Of a DNA stretch of 18,245 nucleotides, positions 15,267-18,245 are shown in pieces; positions within the stretch are counted from its first letter, which is position 1; each line of letters opens with the position of its first letter. This stretch comes from Candidatus Hydrogenedentota bacterium (lineage in GTDB: Bacteria > Hydrogenedentota > Hydrogenedentia > Hydrogenedentales > CAITNO01): NCBI GenBank assembly GCA_007124105.1, contig SLFT01000357.1:1-18245 (forward strand), read 5' to 3'. The notes under the pieces were generated by a model. That model did no database searches. It saw only the letters and a list, made by a program, of their open reading frames with translations, and was not told the DNA's origin. A program made the translations under genes and the position numbers.

Positions 15267-16757
15267 GTGGGTGCGGTCATACTATGCCGCCCCGAACAGA
15301 CCGGCGCGATAATCTCTCCAGAAATCTATGGACATTTCGCGGAACACTTGGGACGCTGCATTTACGAGGGGATATGGGTTGGAGACGCGCAGGCCATTCC
15401 GAACCAACATGGCGCGCGTCTGGATGTTCTCGCCGCGCTCAAACAATTGCGCGTTCCTGTTATCCGCTGGCCGGGCGGATGCTTTGCCGACGATTATCAC
15501 TGGCGCGACGGCATCGGTCCCGTCGAGAAACGACCGCGCACCGTAAACGTGTGGTGGCGCGAGATAGAGCCCAACACCTTCGGCACGGATGAATTTCTAC
15601 GCTTATGCGAAAATCTTGGCGCAGCGCCCTATATCTGCGCCAATGTAGGCTCGGGATCACCCCGTGAAGCGCGGGACTGGATCGAGTATTGTAATTTTGC
15701 CGGCGACTCCACACTGGCGGCACGGCGCGGCAGGAACGGACGTAAACAGCCTTGGAATGTGAAACGCTGGGGCGTGGGCAACGAAAACTGGGGCTGCGGC
15801 GGCAATTTCACCGGCGCCGATTACGCAAAGGAGTATATCCGCTTCGCTACCTATATGCGTGCCATGTCGCCTGACATCGAACTGTTCGCTTGCGGCGCCA
15901 GCTTCGGCGATTACCGCAATCCCATACAGATGGAATGGAACCGCGCCTTCTGCGATGCGCTGCGGCGTTTGGATTTAGTGAATCATGTTGCGTTGCATCG
16001 CTATTTCTCGCGCGGGCGCGGCCTCGCATTTACGGACGCTGAACATTATGCCCTGTTTGCGGACGCACTGGCTCTCGAACGGGACCTTGAACTGACTGAC
16101 GCCGTGTTGCGCGAATGCTTCCCCGACCGGTTCGTGGGCATTGCCGTGGACGAATGGGGTGTCTGGCATCCCGAGGCAGTAGTGGACAATGGTCTCGAAC
16201 AAGCTAACACGTTGCGCGACGCGCTGATGGCGGCTACGGTGCTTCATGTTTTCAACCGATGGGCCCATCGCGTCACAATGGCCAACCTCGCCCAGACGGT
16301 CAACGTACTGCAATGCCTGGCGGTGACGGAAGGCAATAAAATGTTTCTGACGCCTACATATCATGTCTTTGACATGATGCGGCCCCACAGCGGCGCGCGG
16401 TTTGTCCCACTGCAAACGGAAAGCCCCACCTTCGAGGCGCGGCCCGTGGGCTTCGATAAAAAGAAAACCGTCCCTCTGCTCGATGCGTGCGCGTCCCTCT
16501 CCGGCAGAAAACTCCATCTTACGGTGGTCAATAAGTCGCTGACGGAAGCCGTCGAAGCGCGCATTGATGTACGAGAAGCCGCTGTTGCAAGCGTTACCGG
16601 CAAGATATTGCACGGAGACGACCCGCGCATGGCAAACGCCTTTGACGCGCCGTCACGCATTACAGCGCGACGCATCCGTCACGCCTTTACCAGCGCTGCG
16701 CCCACCTATGTCTTCCCCCCAAATTCGTTTACAGCGCTGAAGCTGACGTTGGAGTAG
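15267..16757 (+). CDS. GH51 alpha-L-arabinofuranosidase
   Basis: A 496-residue glycoside hydrolase that removes terminal alpha-L-arabinofuranosyl residues from arabinan or arabinoxylan oligosaccharides by a retaining mechanism. IYGHFAEHLGRCIYEGIWVG opens the barrel, followed by IRWPGGCFADDYHWRDGIGP. The acid/base E173 lies in GVGNENWGCGGN and the nucleophile E296 in AVDEWGVWHPE; both sit in the expected clan GH-A motifs. ANLAQTVNVLQCL and the TPTYHVFDMMRPH block precede the C-terminal beta-sandwich. Length matches intracellular GH51 enzymes and there is no signal peptide, so imported oligosaccharides are the likely substrate. I place the start at GTG 15267, 10 nt after AGGAAG and 2 bp after the previous stop; an upstream TTG (15243) lies inside the previous gene. 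No arabinose transporter or catabolic genes are seen. Confidence 0.92.
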   Translation: MGAVILCRPEQTGAIISPEIYGHFAEHLGRCIYEGIWVGDAQAIPNQHGARLDVLAALKQLRVPVIRWPGGCFADDYHWRDGIGPVEKRPRTVNVWWREIEPNTFGTDEFLRLCENLGAAPYICANVGSGSPREARDWIEYCNFAGDSTLAARRGRNGRKQPWNVKRWGVGNENWGCGGNFTGADYAKEYIRFATYMRAMSPDIELFACGASFGDYRNPIQMEWNRAFCDALRRLDLVNHVALHRYFSRGRGLAFTDAEHYALFADALALERDLELTDAVLRECFPDRFVGIAVDEWGVWHPEAVVDNGLEQANTLRDALMAATVLHVFNRWAHRVTMANLAQTVNVLQCLAVTEGNKMFLTPTYHVFDMMRPHSGARFVPLQTESPTFEARPVGFDKKKTVPLLDACASLSGRKLHLTVVNKSLTEAVEARIDVREAAVASVTGKILHGDDPRMANAFDAPSRITARRIRHAFTSAAPTYVFPPNSFTALKLTLE

Positions 16758-16769
16758 AGGTGAGGTCTC

Positions 16770-17771
16770 ATGGACATGCCGCGCATCTCACTCCTTATGC
16801 CAGTGCATAACGCCGCTGATACCCTTGTAGAAGCAGTAGACTCCATTCGCGGACAGCATCTTGACACGTGGGAGTTCATTATGGTGGACGACGGTTCTAC
16901 GGACGCATCGCCCACGATCATGCGCCAGTATGCGCGGCAGGACCCACGTATACGATGTATCTTTCGCGAGCGATGCGGCATTGTGGAAGCCCTTGCCACC
17001 GCCGCGGAAAGCGCGCGTGGACCGCTCTTGGCGCGCATGGACGCCGATGATGTTGCCGCCCCCGCCCGCCTGAGGACACAAGCGGCCCTTTTCGAGCGCT
17101 TCCCCGACCTCGCCCTCTGCGGCGCGCGGATACGCATGTGCGGCCACGCCCTGGGAAGCGGCAGAAAACGCTATGAATCCTGGATTAACAGCCTGACCCA
17201 ACACGAAGACATTGTCCGCGACATCTTTGTCGAATGCCCTATCCCCCACCCCACATTCATGATGCCACGCGACGTATTTCAAGCCGTCGGCGGCTACCGC
17301 GACCAAGGTTGGCCGGAAGACTACGACCTGGTGCTGCGCCTGTGGCAACAGGGCGCACAATTCGCCAAGCCCGAGCCGACATTGCTCCACTGGCGCAACC
17401 GGCCAACGCGCCTGTCCATGACCGACCAGCGCTACGGCGAAAAGGCGTTCCGAGCACTTAAGCGACATTTCCTGCTCGCAACAATACTCCAAAACGCTGA
17501 CAGCCGATTCTATCAATGGGGCGCGGGCGAGGTTGGCAAAAAATGGCTGCGCGAATGGACGCAACCGCCAGAAGCCGTAGTGGATATCAATCCGCGAAAA
17601 ATCGGCCGCGCCATCCACGGCGTACCCGTCATCTCCCCAGAACAGCTGCCCCCGCCCGGCCAGGCCGTCGTCCTCATAGCCGTCGGCGCACCTGGCGCGC
17701 GCGAAGAAATCCGGGCTTACCTCCACCCAAAACACTACAAGGAACCCGATCACTTTCGGTTTATTGCCTGA
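16770..17771 (+). CDS. Family-2 glycosyltransferase with C-terminal nucleotide-binding-like domain
   Basis: A 333-residue protein. Residues 5-215 are a GT-A glycosyltransferase: ISLLMPVHNAADTL at the start, nucleotide-sugar contact D40-D41 in MVDDGSTD, metal-binding D91-A-D93-D94 in RMDADD, and acceptor-side WPEDYDLVLRLW at 181-192. There is no transmembrane segment, so it acts in the cytoplasm or at the inner face of the membrane. Residues about 246-333 form a second module: FYQWGAGEVGKKWL (G251-K257 glycine-rich turn), VVDINPRKIGRAIHGVPVIS, and VVLIAVGAPGAREEI. This resembles the Rossmann-like domain found in sugar acyltransferases and appended to some methyltransferases. The gene starts 12 bp after the GH51 stop with AGAGGTGAGG upstream. 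Donor and acceptor are unknown; cell-surface glycan synthesis is the usual role. Confidence 0.88.
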   Translation: MDMPRISLLMPVHNAADTLVEAVDSIRGQHLDTWEFIMVDDGSTDASPTIMRQYARQDPRIRCIFRERCGIVEALATAAESARGPLLARMDADDVAAPARLRTQAALFERFPDLALCGARIRMCGHALGSGRKRYESWINSLTQHEDIVRDIFVECPIPHPTFMMPRDVFQAVGGYRDQGWPEDYDLVLRLWQQGAQFAKPEPTLLHWRNRPTRLSMTDQRYGEKAFRALKRHFLLATILQNADSRFYQWGAGEVGKKWLREWTQPPEAVVDINPRKIGRAIHGVPVISPEQLPPPGQAVVLIAVGAPGAREEIRAYLHPKHYKEPDHFRFIA

Positions 17772-17850
17772 CCGACATACCCACTCTCTCAGAACCGTGA
17801 CAGCGCTATTGCCGTAAATACCCTGCATCCAGCACCGAGATTGATGTGGC

Positions 17851-17906
17851 GCAGGCCTCCAGGCTGCGGACGGTCTTTCGTGAATGATGCAGGCTGGAAA
17901 GCCTGC
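17851..17906. repeat. Two related hairpins, GCAGGCT/AGCCTGC type
   Basis: 17889-17906 is a perfect 7-bp stem GCAGGCT-GGAA-AGCCTGC with a four-base loop. 17851-17867 (GCAGGCCTCCAGGCTGC) is a similar but imperfect hairpin with one bulged G. The spacing and shared GCAGGC core suggest two members of one dispersed intergenic repeat family. Confidence 0.65.
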
Positions 17907-18104
17907 ACTGCAACTGCGGTGAACCGGAATTCTTTATCTCCCACCTTCTACATAGCAGCAGTCCTTTTTCTTATGAAATCTATGAGATAGACGGGAGTTA
18001 TGGGAATTGACAATTACGACGCTTCACTGTTGGGTTCCACGCGCTTCACTTCTAAAGCCGAGTTCTGATCGAGGATTTCGCGATCCGAGGTACTTACTGA
18101 AGGT

Positions 18105-18131
18105 ATGGGGGCCTGTGGATATCGGCCCCAT
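18105..18131. repeat. 8-bp hairpin with 10-nt loop
   Basis: ATGGGGGCC (18105-18113) pairs with GGCCCCAT (18124-18131), leaving one bulged G. There is no T-run after it, so it is not a standard terminator; role unknown. Confidence 0.5.
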
Positions 18132-18182
18132 GATGCCGGTTGTACTTCGCCCGTCTGAGTGCAACGATGGCTACGATGAAGA

Positions 18183-18205
18183 CCGCCGGTGTGCGCACAC
18201 GGCGG
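18183..18205. repeat. Near-perfect GC-rich palindrome
   Basis: CCGCC-G-GTGTGC (18183-18194) is followed without a spacer by GCACAC-GGCGG (18195-18205), giving 11 paired positions with one bulged G. It could be a dimeric protein-binding site or part of a repeat. The T-run at 18235 is 29 bp away, too far for a simple terminator. Confidence 0.6.
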
Positions 18206-18245
18206 CAGGCGCGGCGCTGTTGCACGATCATCTGTTTTTTTTGGG

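Larger units (their letters stand above)
17772..18245. other. Gene-poor end of window with hairpins
   Basis: No open frame here has both a ribosome binding site and protein-like composition; a 22-codon frame from 18000 is not persuasive. The region holds paired hairpins (17851-17906), a hairpin with a 10-nt loop (18105-18131), a near-perfect palindrome (18183-18205) and a run of eight T at 18235-18242 near the window edge. No clear intrinsic terminator directly follows the glycosyltransferase. Confidence 0.6.

Noticed and set aside
16788..17828. 346-codon minus-strand open frame
   Set aside because: It is antisense to the glycosyltransferase, whose motifs are unambiguous; long antisense frames are common in GC-rich genes.

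Overview
The window looks like chromosomal DNA from an uncultured Gram-negative bacterium. A complete tripartite RND pump (inner-membrane permease, periplasmic adaptor, TolC-like outer-membrane channel), a lipoprotein and a Tat-exported sulfatase all imply a two-membrane cell. The GC-rich genes, the formylglycine sulfatase beside a FadR-type regulator, the GH51 arabinofuranosidase and the abundant palindromic intergenic repeats would suit a polysaccharide-degrading lineage such as the PVC group or Candidatus Hydrogenedentes. That placement is an impression; no rRNA or marker gene is present to confirm it.

Layout. 1-367 holds no gene, only palindromic repeats. 368-3003 encodes a renalase/amine-oxidase-like FAD oxidoreductase followed by aerobic glycerol-3-phosphate dehydrogenase. 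3026-5623 is a sulfatase plus a DUF72 protein, with its own candidate promoter and a FadR-like operator between promoter and gene. A convergent FadR/FCD regulator (5613-6377, minus) overlaps the end of the DUF72 gene by 11 bp. Its 501-bp upstream region (6378-6878) carries divergent promoters, a second FadR-like half-conserved site, a weak terminator and a possible small RNA. 6879-13398 is the RND operon: adaptor and permease overlap by 4 bp, and the outer-membrane channel follows 50 bp later. The permease and the channel each carry a low-complexity tandem repeat.

13399-14536 holds a consensus-like promoter, a 37-codon small gene with a good ribosome binding site, and a lipoprotein with an InlB-type repeat and a beta-sandwich-like C-terminus. 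14572-17771 is a tight cluster: an unrecognised 230-residue protein, a GH51 arabinofuranosidase starting 2 bp after it, and a family-2 glycosyltransferase with an extra nucleotide-binding-like domain. 17772-18245 has no convincing gene and contains several hairpins.

Working model. The regulator probably controls itself and the sulfatase/DUF72 unit through similar operators, and may influence the divergent pump. Sulfatase and arabinofuranosidase point to polysaccharide use. I found no CRISPR, transposase, phage gene, rRNA or tRNA. No clearly new defence or biosynthetic system is evident; the best leads for novelty are the small gene at 13487, the Met-rich insert in the permease, the repeat and enlarged loop in the channel, and the 230-residue unknown.
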